DNA of 64,000 nt from contig NZ_JAHUTM010000001.1 in the NCBI RefSeq assembly GCF_019209905.1, positions 620,001-684,000 of the forward strand, in the 5' to 3' direction. The position numbers and the translations under genes were made by a program. This document shows positions 38,152-46,699 of this stretch, piece by piece. This DNA comes from Corynebacterium sp. TAE3-ERU12 (lineage in GTDB: Bacteria > Actinomycetota > Actinomycetes > Mycobacteriales > Mycobacteriaceae). Below the pieces are notes generated by a model that was not told the DNA's origin, did no database searches, and was given only the letters and a program-made list of their open reading frames with translations. Numbering within the stretch: the stretch's first letter is position 1; every line of letters begins with the position of its first letter.

Positions 38152-38916
38152 ATGAACGTCACGGTTTTGGGGGCCTCAGGGAGCATGTCGGCTCCAGGTG
38201 AGCCCGCATCCGGCTACCTGGTGCAGGGACCCGAAGGTGCGCTGGTCATGGACTTAGGCCCGGGGTCTTTTGGTGAATTGCAGCGCCATATTGATCCCTG
38301 CTCGGTCGATGTGGCTCTGTCCCATTTGCATGCTGACCATTGTTTGGATCTGCCCGGCATGATTGTGTGGCGCCGATTCCACCCCAAGGATGGGGGAGGC
38401 GCCAAGGCGAACCTTTTCGGCCCCTCTGATACTGCTGAGCGTATTGGTCGCGCTTCGGCAGAAACTGGCGACAGCATTGATGACATCTCCGACACGTTCA
38501 ATGTGCATACTCTCACCGCCAGGCAGTCTTTCCAGGCCGGTGGTATGACTGTGACTCCTTTCCCGATGGTTCACCCCATTGTGACCTTCGGGTTCCGTGT
38601 CGAATCCGCCGACTATTGCATGGCTTATACCGGTGATACCGCCTGGACTGATGAGCTGGTGGAGATGGCCCAGGGCGCGGATTTGTTGCTAGCTGAAGCC
38701 ACGTGGTGCGGCAGCGCAGAAGGCCCTGTTGCGGGTATGCACATATCTGGTTTCGAGGCTGGTCGCGCCGCCCGTGAAGCTGGGGTGCGTGAGCTGGTGC
38801 TTACCCATATTCCGCCATATAACGATAAAGAGGCAGCCTTGGCGGCAGCTCGTAGTGAGTTCGACGGCCCGGTGAGTCTGGCGTACTGCGGGCGCGTTAT
38901 TGAAGTCGGCAACTAA
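38152..38916 (+). CDS. Metallo-beta-lactamase-fold phosphodiesterase (Rv1339-like)
   Basis: A 254-residue hydrolase. HLHADH at residues 58-63 is the HxHxDH metal site, [13 protein letters not shown] supplies a further His, [14 protein letters not shown] near 163 the bridging Asp and VLTHIPPY near 220 the last ligand. Its mycobacterial counterpart Rv1339 is reported as an atypical class II cyclic-AMP phosphodiesterase; the same function is plausible here. It is located between murI and rph, the same order as in mycobacteria. Confidence 0.9.
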   Translation: MNVTVLGASGSMSAPGEPASGYLVQGPEGALVMDLGPGSFGELQRHIDPCSVDVALSHLHADHCLDLPGMIVWRRFHPKDGGGAKANLFGPSDTAERIGRASAETGDSIDDISDTFNVHTLTARQSFQAGGMTVTPFPMVHPIVTFGFRVESADYCMAYTGDTAWTDELVEMAQGADLLLAEATWCGSAEGPVAGMHISGFEAGRAAREAGVRELVLTHIPPYNDKEAALAAARSEFDGPVSLAYCGRVIEVGN

Positions 38917-38968
38917 CCAGTTGCCCTCAGCCGACGTTTGCGTCGGGGGCGTAGGTACGGTGGGGTGC

Positions 38969-39739
38969 ATGACTTCGATGAATCAGAACACCAACCGTGC
39001 CGATGGCCGTGCCAATGATGAGATGCGCAAGGTGTCCATCACCCGTGGTTTCACCGATAATCCCGCGGGTTCTGTGCTGGTGTGCTTCGGCAATACCCGT
39101 GTGATGTGTACCGCCAGCGTTGAGCAGTCTGTGCCTCGTTTTAAGCGCGATTCCGGGGAAGGCTGGCTCACCGCCGAGTACGCCATGTTGCCGGCCGCCA
39201 CGCATGACCGGATGCCCCGTGAGGCAATGCGCGGCAAGGTGAAGGGCCGCACTCACGAAATCTCTCGCCTGGTGGGCCGGTCCCTGCGTGCTGCGGTTGA
39301 CCTGCGTGCGCTCGGTGAAAACACCATCAATATCGATTGTGATGTGCTGCAGGCCGATGGTGGTACCCGTACTGCCGCTATCACTGGCGCTTATGTCGCC
39401 TTGGCTGATGCCCTGACGTATCTCAAGGCCGCTGGCGCGGTTTCCGGCGATGCGTTGCAGCCCCCGGTGGCTGCAGTGTCGGTGGGCATTATCGATGGTG
39501 AGGTTCGCCTGGACCTGCCCTATGAGGAGGATTCCCGCGCTGAGGTCGACCTCAATGTCATCATGAACGCCAATGATGAGCTCGTTGAGATTCAGGGCAC
39601 GGGTGAGGAAGGTACCTTCAACCGGGCCCAGCTCAATGAGATGCTTGATGTCGCAGAAAAGGGTCTGCGGGAGCTTATTGCTGCTCAGCAGCAGGCGCTG
39701 AGTGCGCCGTACCCGGGTCAGCTGCCGGGCCAGCAGTAG
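38969..39739 (+). CDS. rph: Ribonuclease PH
   Basis: A 256-residue phosphorolytic 3'-5' exoribonuclease that trims tRNA ends. [19 protein letters not shown], the RNA-binding [20 protein letters not shown] loop, and the phosphate-site [23 protein letters not shown] region all match. The C-terminal [17 protein letters not shown] tail is glutamine/proline-rich. Start ATG 38969. It precedes rdgB by 12 bases. A short CCGACG/CGTCGG stem (38932-38947) lies before it. Confidence 0.96.
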   Translation: MTSMNQNTNRADGRANDEMRKVSITRGFTDNPAGSVLVCFGNTRVMCTASVEQSVPRFKRDSGEGWLTAEYAMLPAATHDRMPREAMRGKVKGRTHEISRLVGRSLRAAVDLRALGENTINIDCDVLQADGGTRTAAITGAYVALADALTYLKAAGAVSGDALQPPVAAVSVGIIDGEVRLDLPYEEDSRAEVDLNVIMNANDELVEIQGTGEEGTFNRAQLNEMLDVAEKGLRELIAAQQQALSAPYPGQLPGQQ

Positions 39740-39751
39740 GGGAGTGTGCCG

Positions 39752-40426
39752 ATGAAATTGCTCGTCGCCTCCCGCAATGCCAAGAAGCTCATCGAATTAG
39801 AGCAGGTGCTTGCCGACGCTGACCTCGACCAGATCGAACTGGTCAGCATGGCCGATGTGGACGATTACCCTGAGCGCCCGGAAACGGGCGCAACGTTTGA
39901 GGACAACGCCATCATCAAGGCTATTGACGGGGCTAATGCCACTGGTATGGCTTGTCTTGCCGACGACTCCGGCCTGAGCATTGAGGCCCTGGGCGGTATG
40001 CCGGGTGTGCTGTCTGCCCGCTGGGCCGGCAAGCATGGTGCGGACACCGCCAATTTAGAGTTGGTGCTGGCCCAGATGGCCGATATTCCAGCTGGTCGGC
40101 GTAGCGCGAGCTTCATGTGCGCTATTGCTATTGCTACCCCTGGTCAGCAGCCCGATGGGGTCGCTACCGTGCGTGGCCAGTGGCCAGGCCGGATCGCTGA
40201 GCACGCCCAAGGCGATGGCGGTTTCGGCTATGACCCTATTTTCATTCCGGCGGAAGAAGACCAACGCCGTATCGGTGGGGCTGGTATGACCGACTCTGCT
40301 GCACATAGGCGCACTGCCGCTGAGCTCAGTGCGGAGCAGAAAAATGCGATTAGCCACCGCGGTCGGGCCCTGCGGCAGGCCGTATCGGTGATCGAAAAAC
40401 TCGCGGGAGAGCCCGGACTGGGCTAA
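39752..40426 (+). CDS. rdgB: dITP/XTP pyrophosphatase (RdgB/HAM1)
   Basis: A 224-residue nucleotide sanitiser. ASRNAKKLIELEQVL at the start binds the triphosphate, FEDNAIIKA follows, DDSGLSIEALGGMPGVLSARWAG is the metal/active region, and GFGYDPIFIP closes the site. It hydrolyses ITP/dITP/XTP to avoid mutagenic incorporation. ATG 39752 is taken rather than GTG two codons upstream. The operon ends here; a minus-strand terminator overlaps its last codons. Confidence 0.95.
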   Translation: MKLLVASRNAKKLIELEQVLADADLDQIELVSMADVDDYPERPETGATFEDNAIIKAIDGANATGMACLADDSGLSIEALGGMPGVLSARWAGKHGADTANLELVLAQMADIPAGRRSASFMCAIAIATPGQQPDGVATVRGQWPGRIAEHAQGDGGFGYDPIFIPAEEDQRRIGGAGMTDSAAHRRTAAELSAEQKNAISHRGRALRQAVSVIEKLAGEPGLG

Positions 40427-40434
40427 CCCGCGAG
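40400..40434 (-). terminator. Terminator of the DUF3817 operon, inside the rdgB 3' end
   Basis: CTCGCGGG/CCCGCGAG with an inner AGCCC/GGGCT stem. Read on the minus strand the hairpin is followed by TTTTTCGAT, so it ends the minus-strand operon while overlapping the rdgB stop. Confidence 0.75.
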
Positions 40435-40454
40435 TGAGCTGAATCTAGACGGCG

Positions 40455-40835
40455 CTACGCCAGGTCAAACTTTTCTTCGACCTCGTGGCGCCGTTTGGCT
40501 TCCACGAAGAACGACAGCATCGGTACAACGCCACCAAGTGCGGTGATGACCCATTTCATCGGTTCCCAGCGGGCTTTCACACCCAGATTCACCACGGCGA
40601 TCATGAACGCCATGTAGCAGTAGCCGTGCACCACAGCGACGGTGGTGAACCAGCCAGGCTTGGTTTGGCCGTCGGTGAAGCCGTAACCCATGAAGCCGTA
40701 GATAGCGATCATGACTGCGCACAGCAGTAACAACATGAAACCGGTGATGTAGGCGGTCACGGAGAAAAACGTCAGGGCGCGCTTGACGCGCTTGATTCGA
40801 GTGGGGTTGGGGGACGAGGGCACTGGTTCAGTCAC
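40455..40835 (-). CDS. DUF3817 small membrane protein
   Basis: A 126-residue protein with three hydrophobic helices (residues about 20-45, 62-85, 92-112). VHGYCYMAFMIAVVNLGVKARW is characteristic of DUF3817, whose members are small integral membrane proteins; some were named as fused to other domains. The C terminus is charged (EAKRRHEVEEKFD). The equivalent mycobacterial gene (Rv1342c) sits at the same place after rdgB. It follows its partner gene by 3 bases. Confidence 0.85.
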   Translation of the reverse strand: MTEPVPSSPNPTRIKRVKRALTFFSVTAYITGFMLLLLCAVMIAIYGFMGYGFTDGQTKPGWFTTVAVVHGYCYMAFMIAVVNLGVKARWEPMKWVITALGGVVPMLSFFVEAKRRHEVEEKFDLA

Positions 40836-40838
40836 TGG

Positions 40839-41228
40839 TTAACGCTCCTGGTCAGTAGTGTCTTCGTAGCTCTGCTGCGTCGTGGCCGATTCGCTACCTG
40901 GGCGCGGGGGCAGAAACCCCTCAGGGATTTCGGTCATCGTGTCATCGTCGGTATTAACTGCGGCCTCGATATTGCCTGCAGCTCGTTCCTTCTCGTATTC
41001 CATATAGCGCCGGTAGGCCCAGATGAAGAACGCACCGAAAGCGGGCCACTGCAGGGCGTATCCGAGGTTCTGGAACGAACTGGTGGTCTCCCAGCGGCTG
41101 AACTGCCAATAGGCCAGCAGCATAGTCGCAGTGACCGCAGCGATGAGGAAGATGAGTTGCACCACCCGCACACGCCGACGCGGCGGCTGGGACGCTGGGG
41201 CGTGGTCTATTTGTGGAGTGGAGGACAC
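40839..41228 (-). CDS. Two-helix membrane protein upstream of DUF3817
   Basis: A 129-residue protein with two hydrophobic helices (about residues 24-41 and 57-71, VQLIFLIAAVTATMLLAYW and GYALQWPAFGAFFIWAYR). The polar C-terminal half (residues 75-129) is acidic and disordered-looking. It has no enzymatic motif. Position and topology match the LprD/Rv1343c-like partner of DUF3817 in mycobacteria, though no lipobox is present. First gene of the minus operon, 60 bases from tRNA-Leu. Confidence 0.75.
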   Translation of the reverse strand: MSSTPQIDHAPASQPPRRRVRVVQLIFLIAAVTATMLLAYWQFSRWETTSSFQNLGYALQWPAFGAFFIWAYRRYMEYEKERAAGNIEAAVNTDDDTMTEIPEGFLPPRPGSESATTQQSYEDTTDQER

Positions 41229-41287
41229 GCCTACTAGCCTATCTGGTGAAGCATTTCCGTGGCCTCAAGACCCCGGTTAAGTTTTCC

Positions 41288-41369
<82 letters not shown>

Positions 41370-41374
41370 CAACA

Positions 41375-41405
41375 CCCCGTTTACCTGCGTAAACGGGGAT
41401 TTTCT
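41375..41405 (+). terminator. Terminator of tRNA-Leu
   Basis: CCCCGTTTAC and GTAAACGGGG form a perfect 10-base stem around CTGC, followed by ATTTTCTTT. Confidence 0.9.
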
Positions 41406-41468
41406 TTGTGTGGCGCACAGGTGCAAAATCAAAAACACGTACAAAAAAGGGCACATCTGTTCAGAAAA

Positions 41469-41499
41469 CCCCCGCCCCGGTGCGATACCGGAGCGGGGT
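41469..41499 (-). terminator. Terminator for the minus-strand small membrane gene
   Basis: CCCCGCCCCGGT and ACCGGAGCGGGG pair with one mismatch. On the minus strand the stem is followed by GGTTTTCTG. It lies 46 bases after the stop of the 75-residue gene. Confidence 0.7.
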
Positions 41500-41544
41500 T
41501 CTAGAAGGTATCTGCAGTCGCTGGAGACACAACTAGTGGGGGTA

Positions 41545-41772
41545 TTACCCATCGTCAGACGTGGAGCGATTCAGTAGCTGCGGCACCATAAATATCAACA
41601 GGGCGATGAGCAGGACTACTCTGAGTCCAAAAAGTACGAGTCCAGGGGTTGCGCTCCCCGTGGCACCTGTTGTGTTTGCGTTATCGAATCCAGTTCTCAA
41701 CACCCACGTCCCAAAGGCAATGAGTAGCACGCTGAGAATGAACCAGCCTGTAGCAACTGCCCTCGTTTTCAT
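41545..41772 (-). CDS. Small two-helix membrane protein
   Basis: A 75-residue protein: hydrophobic helix at about residues 9-26 (GWFILSVLLIAFGTWVL), a polar Asn/Thr/Gly loop, and a second helix at 46-63 (LVLFGLRVVLLIALLIFMV). No known family. GAGGTG lies 11 bases before the ATG, and a terminator follows, which supports a real gene. It opens the accessory strip between tRNA-Leu and bcp. Confidence 0.6.
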   Translation of the reverse strand: MKTRAVATGWFILSVLLIAFGTWVLRTGFDNANTTGATGSATPGLVLFGLRVVLLIALLIFMVPQLLNRSTSDDG

Positions 41773-42119
41773 AGTTCGTGTTTCACCTCAAGGTATCTTC
41801 GGCTCACCGTTAGCTATACGGCACGATGGTTGACTACTTATGCTAGTTCCGCCGCCGGGGTGGGGCTTGTCAACGAACTACCTTTGTATTTACTGCCGGT
41901 AGCGGAGATGGTTTCGGGTAGATTAACCCAATGCAACTGGTGCTGGGGAGGGGACTGGTCTTGCTGCCGGCGGCGGGCAGGACTGCGGAGTCAACCTTGG
42001 TCCTCCACATTTAGGCTCGCTTACGACTCGAACAAGGGCAAGGCGTGAGGCCAATTCCACGTGGTGGCAAGCAGTCGTCGGCGCTGGAAAACGCCAGATA
42101 TTGGCGGTGTATGCCCTCG
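41773..42119. other. Intergenic, no gene supported
   Basis: About 350 bases with only short overlapping frames on both strands and no ribosome site linked to a plausible protein. The base composition is lower in GC than the core genes. Confidence 0.5.
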
Positions 42120-42260
42120 TCAGTGCAACCCTAAACTTGCGCGAACTGATTGCGCGTATTCCTTGGTCTCTTCCAGTGTCGGAGGCTGTCTGCAGTGGGT
42201 ACCCACATGCGGAGTGACGTCGTACCCGCCATACAAGCAGTAGAACGGCGACACCGCCAT
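42120..42260 (-). pseudogene. Short protein-like fragment (46 residues)
   Basis: The minus-strand frame encodes YGGYDVTPHVGTHC followed by a helical, charged end (LEETKEYAQSVRASLGLH) that reads like the C terminus of a real protein. No ribosome site precedes the ATG at 42260, and the frame upstream is not protein-like, so it may be a remnant. No family is recognised. Confidence 0.3.
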
Positions 42261-42316
42261 CGTGTGTGTAGGGCATACTTCATGCGATCGTCGGGAGTAA
42301 AGAACTCTTAGCCCAC

Positions 42317-42634
42317 CTAGAACGTCGGGTACGGAGATCCGGTGGCGTAAGCATAAAGTAGCCACGACCAAGCTAGGCCTGTAAGTACAAGCCCGATAAT
42401 GAACCACGTACCGAACGTGTACCCTGCTTTTCGGACTGGAATATAGTCTGTTTGGCGTGCCGACCAGAAGATCACGATCGCAATAAGAGGACCTGCGATA
42501 ACCGGTGCCAGTAACCCAAATAGAACGGTTGTTTCGAGCACGTCGAGGGTGAATAAACCACCCAAGTACAAAGTGGCACACCCCACTAAGAAGCCAGCAA
42601 TCGCTTACAAGATTCGCGCCAATGTTGGGTTCAT
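42317..42634 (-). pseudogene. Membrane protein gene with premature stop at codon 10
   Basis: From ATG 42634 (GGAG just upstream) the frame reads MNPTLARIL, then TAA at 42605-42607, then continues in the same frame as AIAGFLVGCATLYLGGLFTL and on to 42317. The whole would be a 105-residue protein with three hydrophobic helices. One base change (TAC or TAT to TAA, Tyr to stop) explains the break. A GTG restart at 42586 could yield 89 residues. No family assigned. It follows a frameshifted gene by 9 bases. Confidence 0.6.
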
Positions 42635-42643
42635 TAGAACTCC

Positions 42644-43283
42644 TTACACGAGAGTGACGAGGGTTCCGTTATCAGCAAAAGTGCGGCACTCGTTGATAGC
42701 ACCGGGTTCATCCCCTTCATGGTGAAGGCCAACACCTCGACCGATACGGTTGTTTATTCGGTACATTAATTCGGATTGGGGCGTAGCTGGGTGATACTTA
42801 TTGTGGGCGTGGCCAATCTTGCCGGGCCAAATCGACATCGCCCAGGCAGTCTTGTCTCTGTAAAAGGTCAGGTGGCCAGGCCATCCCATCGGGAAAGTAT
42901 TTCTCATTTTTCCACCCGAGCCGGAATGGGGGTACGAACTTGGTGGGTGAGTTATTCTTCTCCCACATAGTCTCAGGTCTCGTAGCTTTTTCGGCTGCTT
43001 CTCGGGTGGCGTACACCCCATAGCAGATAGGGTCACGAAAGCAGGGTGCGTCGATTTCTAGATTCGGGGTGCCGGTGAAAACTCCGAAGAGGATTTGATT
43101 GCGGCTATCAACCTCAACCTCAAAATCCTCCCATGTCCCCATCATGTTCCCGGGTTGAGAGCGCCACCAGGTGTCCATCTCGCGTGCAGCATCCTCGGAC
43201 TCTACGAATCCACCAAGAGGTTCGGAATTATCGGGATATCGGGGATAGATAACACAGACCGTAATTCTTTTAGAAATGTTCAT
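42644..43283 (-). pseudogene. Frameshifted gene of unknown function (about 212 residues if repaired)
   Basis: The N-terminal part (MNISKRITVCVIYPRYPD to FRLGWK) and the C-terminal part (FPMGWPGHLTFYRDKTAW to ADNGTLVTLV) lie in adjacent frames. They join smoothly if one base is removed from the five-base A run at 42907-42911 (T run on the plus strand). The joined protein is Trp-rich, with HAHNKYHPATPQSE and GLHHEGDEPGAINEC near the end. The family is unknown; a nuclease or immunity role is a guess and is not claimed. A sequencing error cannot be excluded. Confidence 0.55.
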
Positions 43284-43301
43284 CCTCGGTAGGAAAGTGC
43301 G

Positions 43302-43421
43302 TTATCTGTCGTCTTCTAAGAGACTATTTCTGTGGTTGAGTGCCTTTTCAATGCCGCTCAACCTTGCGTGAATCGCGTATGCGAAACCAATTGCTGCTAC
43401 TAAAGCGATGATTGACAACAT
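43302..43421 (-). CDS. Very small single-pass membrane protein (39 residues)
   Basis: The frame MLSIIALVAAIGFAYAI gives one hydrophobic helix at residues 2-17, followed by a polar charged tail with ERLSGIEK-like helix character and LLEDDR at the end. It lies 18 bases upstream of the frameshifted gene on the same strand and may be its leader gene. The ribosome site is weak (GGGG about 11 bases before ATG). Confidence 0.4.
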   Translation of the reverse strand: MLSIIALVAAIGFAYAIHARLSGIEKALNHRNSLLEDDR

Positions 43422-43528
43422 ATTTTGAGTACCCCATTCCTAGAGATGCACTGTAAGGCAAATAATTTGTGATCCCAGATCAGAATCTGGCGCCTAGATC
43501 TAGACGCAGGTCGTTGCGATTGCGTGAG

Positions 43529-44020
43529 CTAGTCGTCGAGATCGCGCAGCACGCGGTCGACGTGGCCCTTGGCGCGCACGTTGTACCAGCTGTTCGCGAC
43601 GGTGCCGTCAGCGTCGACAAGCACAGTCGAGCGGATTACGCCCTGAACGATCTTGCCGTAATTCTTCTTCTCACCGAAGGCTCCCCAGGCGGCCATGGTC
43701 TCCTTATCCGGGTCGGATAGAAGCGTGAAGGTGAGCCCGTGGTCGTCCCGGAACTTCTGCAGCGCGGCGGGCTTGTCGGGACTAATGCCCACTACATCGA
43801 TACCGATATCGTTGAATCGGGCCAGGTTATCGCGGAAATCGCAGGACTCGGTGGTGCAGCCAGGAGTATTGGCCCTGGGGTAGAAGAACACCAGCACCTT
43901 ACGTCCCGCGAAATCCGACAAGGCGACTTGTTCTTCCTTATCGGAGGTCAATGTGAACGCCGGTGCGGCATCACCGGGCTGAAGGCGATCAGCGGTTTGA
44001 GGAGTCTCGTTAGCAGTCAT
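43529..44020 (-). CDS. bcp: Thioredoxin-dependent peroxiredoxin (BCP/PrxQ)
   Basis: A 163-residue peroxiredoxin that reduces hydroperoxides. PRANTPGCTTESCDFRDN near residues 50-67 carries the peroxidatic Cys (TPGCT) and the resolving Cys five residues on, as in the atypical two-Cys PrxQ group. FYPRANTPG and VIRSTVLVDADGTV are typical. ATG 44020 (MTANETPQ) is the start; an upstream extension in frame is not PrxQ-like. Confidence 0.95.
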   Translation of the reverse strand: MTANETPQTADRLQPGDAAPAFTLTSDKEEQVALSDFAGRKVLVFFYPRANTPGCTTESCDFRDNLARFNDIGIDVVGISPDKPAALQKFRDDHGLTFTLLSDPDKETMAAWGAFGEKKNYGKIVQGVIRSTVLVDADGTVANSWYNVRAKGHVDRVLRDLDD

Positions 44021-44125
44021 GGTGGCGATCCTAATCACGCAATCGCACGCCGTCGCGCGTTTAAAACGGTAGAAGGTGTTAACCTCATGCGATAGACAGA
44101 CGAACTTCGACCTCTGGGAGAACCC

Positions 44126-44407
44126 GTGGCCCGCGACATTGACAAGATTCAGCGCGATATCGAGCGTAACCGTACGCAGCTCGCCAATACCCTGGACGAG
44201 CTCGTCAACCGGGGCAACCCGAAGACCATCGCCAACGAGGCCAAGGACAGTGCCCTCGACAAGCTGCGCGACCCACAGGTGCAGGCCATTCTTGGTGTCT
44301 GCGCCGCCGCCGTCGTCGGCCTGGTGGGCCTGTCGGTGATGCGTAACCGCAACCGCTCCAAGGAGATCGACCGCATCCGCGAGCTCATTGAGTCCGTCTC
44401 CAATTAA
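44126..44407 (+). CDS. DUF3618 small membrane protein
   Basis: A 93-residue protein. Residues 1-40 (RDIDKIQRDIERNRTQLANTLDEL) form the charged DUF3618 helix, a coiled-coil-like amphipathic segment; one membrane helix follows at 57-73 (AILGVCAAAVVGLVGLSVM). Such proteins are common in actinobacteria and unassigned in function. GTG start with GGGAG upstream. It lies divergent from bcp. Confidence 0.88.
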   Translation: MARDIDKIQRDIERNRTQLANTLDELVNRGNPKTIANEAKDSALDKLRDPQVQAILGVCAAAVVGLVGLSVMRNRNRSKEIDRIRELIESVSN

Positions 44408-44429
44408 CGCGGGCTTGGCTCTACACCCG

Positions 44430-44464
44430 AACACCCCGGATAACCACTGGTTAACCGGGGTGTT
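44430..44464 (+). terminator. Terminator after the DUF3618 gene
   Basis: AACACCCCGG and CCGGGGTGTT flank an inner TAACC/GGTTA stem, giving 15 paired bases with symmetrical A bulges. It sits between convergent genes and, because both flanks are A/T, may serve both. Confidence 0.8.
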
Positions 44465-44492
44465 TGCTGATCTCTGCAGGGGAATAAGCTAG

Positions 44493-45938
44493 CTAACTGC
44501 GCTCCGCAGTGAGCACATCGGGGTCGACCGGGGTGAGCTCTGGCAAACTACGGCTACGCAGCACCTCCAGCAGCTCATCAGCATCGGCCTCAGCGATCTC
44601 CGGGCCACTCATAATCACTGGACCGTTGACCAGGTCCAAGGTGACTTCGGCCAGACCCAATAAACGCAAAATCGGCCCCTGAGACCAGGTGAGTTCCTGA
44701 ATATGCTTGGTGGCCACCATATTCAGAGTGCGACTCAATCGGCCCTTCCTGGTCACTACGGCCCGCGGGTGGCCGCCATCATCACTGAGCAGTGTCACCG
44801 CGTGCTGTCGCCAATCCACCGGCGAGCACCATCTCGTCTGCTTCGGCGAACGATAGGTGGCAGTCTCAGCGCCGGTTGGATCCCCATGTACGTCGAGTTC
44901 AGCGTCGGAAAGCGGGGAGATCCGCGAAAGCACCGCACGGACCTGAGCTAAAGAACCCACCGGTAAGACCACACTGGTGCTTTCGGAACCTAACAGCTCG
45001 CCGTAGCCAGCAACATCGATCGAAATCTTCCACCAGCCAGTCACTCGCCACAGCAGCGGCTGGGTGATCGTAATGCCGTGGATGCGCTTCTTCTTCACCG
45101 TCTGCGACCTACGCTCGGCGAGACCATAGGTAATCACAACGACATCGCCGTTATCGACAGCAGTGAACTTCCAGCTGCGATTGAGCACATTCCACACCGA
45201 CGGCACCACAGCAATAAGCAGCGGAATAACGCCCGCACCGAACGGAGTGAGCAAACCGACGGCGATAGAAATAGCCACGAAGATGGTCTGCCCCGACAGG
45301 GCAGCACCAGCCAGACTGCGCCCAATCGGAATAGTGGGAACCAACTTCTCGCCCGCCGCATCCTGACGCTGCGCCGACGTAGCCACCGAATGCGGAGTTT
45401 CCCTGGGAACCGGGCTCAGTGCGGCCTCGGAGATAGGTGACGGTGCATCGAGCATCGTGAGCAGCTCACGTCGCAAGCTCTCCGCCTCGGGCTTCGTCAA
45501 CAGGCCAATTACCAGCGCTGAATCCTTACCGCCGGCGGTTTCTACTCGCACATCAGCCAGGCCGCATAACCGCGGTAGGAATGACTCCACCACATCGACG
45601 GCTTGCACCCGGTCGAAGCGGGCAGTGCGCACATTGCGGTTAAGCAGCCCATTGTGGAAAGCGATTTCTTCAGCACTGATCCGGTAACCGGTGACCCGCC
45701 ACCACAGCAGCGATATCAACCAGATGACGAACAGCACCAGGATGACGCCCACCGCGACCGCAGGAACTAACCAGAGCGCCGTTGCCTCCAGATCAAAGGC
45801 CTCCAGGGTGCTTTTGATGACATCCACACCGGTATTGAGGAAACCAATGGCGATAACCGCGATCAGTGTGGTGGAGGCCCGCAGCAGTGGGGTGAGGATG
45901 TGTACCCGGTGAAACTCTTCGGTGGTAGGAGAGCTCAC
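44493..45938 (-). CDS. PH-domain (bPH2, YdbT-like) membrane protein
   Basis: A 481-residue protein with paired membrane helices near the N terminus (about 17-40 and 52-75) and again in the middle (about 210-250). Three copies of the bacterial PH-like (DUF304/bPH2) domain follow each helix set; YRISAEEIAFHNGLLNRNVRTARFDRVQAVDV is the first, VVVITYGLAERRSQTVKKKRIHGITI the second, and the third lies at the C terminus. The YdbS-YdbT pair in Bacillus is linked to resistance to membrane stress. It overlaps the upstream ydbS-like gene by 4 bases. Confidence 0.88.
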   Translation of the reverse strand: MSSPTTEEFHRVHILTPLLRASTTLIAVIAIGFLNTGVDVIKSTLEAFDLEATALWLVPAVAVGVILVLFVIWLISLLWWRVTGYRISAEEIAFHNGLLNRNVRTARFDRVQAVDVVESFLPRLCGLADVRVETAGGKDSALVIGLLTKPEAESLRRELLTMLDAPSPISEAALSPVPRETPHSVATSAQRQDAAGEKLVPTIPIGRSLAGAALSGQTIFVAISIAVGLLTPFGAGVIPLLIAVVPSVWNVLNRSWKFTAVDNGDVVVITYGLAERRSQTVKKKRIHGITITQPLLWRVTGWWKISIDVAGYGELLGSESTSVVLPVGSLAQVRAVLSRISPLSDAELDVHGDPTGAETATYRSPKQTRWCSPVDWRQHAVTLLSDDGGHPRAVVTRKGRLSRTLNMVATKHIQELTWSQGPILRLLGLAEVTLDLVNGPVIMSGPEIAEADADELLEVLRSRSLPELTPVDPDVLTAERS

Positions 45939-46417
45939 AGGCCACTCATCCTCTCCCGTGCTTTATCCGCCAGGCGGTCGCGCAGCCCGTCGGCAGTATC
46001 CGCATCGAGACCACGCACTGTGGAATCTGAGGTAGCCGAAGCGGTGTGAATCTCCACTTTCTTCAAATTCAGCCAACGCATAATCGGCCCGGCGGAAACA
46101 TCAACGAACTGGATACGCCCATAAGGAATCACCGTGAACCTGCGCCACAGCTTGCCGCGGGCAACGAGGAGGTCGTCATCGGTCTCCAGCCAACCAAGGT
46201 TGCGGACCTGCATGGGAATAAGCACCGCAAGCCATATCAGGCCGACCAAGCTCACAGCTGCGCCGATCCACAACCACGCGCTGGTAAATACGGCTAGCAC
46301 TGCGAAGATAATTGTTGCGCCGGCCGGCCAGGGGAGTTCACTGAGCATGCGTGCCTTGATATAGGCGGGGGCTGCGGGGTGGAGTTCCCGCTGACGAGCT
46401 GGGGCGGCGTGGTCCAT
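45935..46417 (-). CDS. PH-domain (bPH2, YdbS-like) membrane protein
   Basis: A 160-residue protein with two adjacent membrane helices (about residues 32-50 and 52-72) followed by one bPH2 domain (NLGWLETDDDLLVARGKLWRRFTVIPYGRIQFVDV). It is the short partner of the YdbS/YdbT pair and is translated first, overlapping the larger gene by 4 bases. The upstream region has a split inverted repeat that might be an operator. Confidence 0.88.
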   Translation of the reverse strand: MDHAAPARQRELHPAAPAYIKARMLSELPWPAGATIIFAVLAVFTSAWLWIGAAVSLVGLIWLAVLIPMQVRNLGWLETDDDLLVARGKLWRRFTVIPYGRIQFVDVSAGPIMRWLNLKKVEIHTASATSDSTVRGLDADTADGLRDRLADKARERMSGL

Positions 46418-46486
46418 CAGTGTCCTTTCCCTAAAAACACGTACGCCAGTAATACGCCAAACCGTAGAGCGCAGCCAGCGGCCGAG

Positions 46487-46525
46487 TATCGAACAACGAG
46501 CAAAATATCGACACTATGTTCGATA
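46487..46525. promoter_or_regulatory. Split inverted repeat upstream of the PH-domain operon
   Basis: TATCGAACA at 46487-46495 and TGTTCGATA at 46517-46525 are perfect 9-base inverted arms 21 bases apart. The halves TCGAACA and TGTTCGA are those of corynebacterial LexA (SOS) boxes, but a normal box has the halves adjacent. It lies 70-108 bases upstream of the PH-domain start. Confidence 0.4.
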
Positions 46526-46626
46526 GATGGATGTGGGGGCGACTATATGTTCCTTATCGGGTTGCGGCGTTGGTGCTGGAACACAAAAACAGGCCAGGAG
46601 AATTATCTCCTGGCCTGCAGATTTGG

Positions 46627-46699
<73 letters not shown>

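Noticed and set aside
44021-44434. N-terminal extension of the bcp frame
   Set aside because: The frame stays open upstream, but the residues do not resemble any peroxiredoxin and overlap the divergent DUF3618 gene; ATG 44020 is the natural start.
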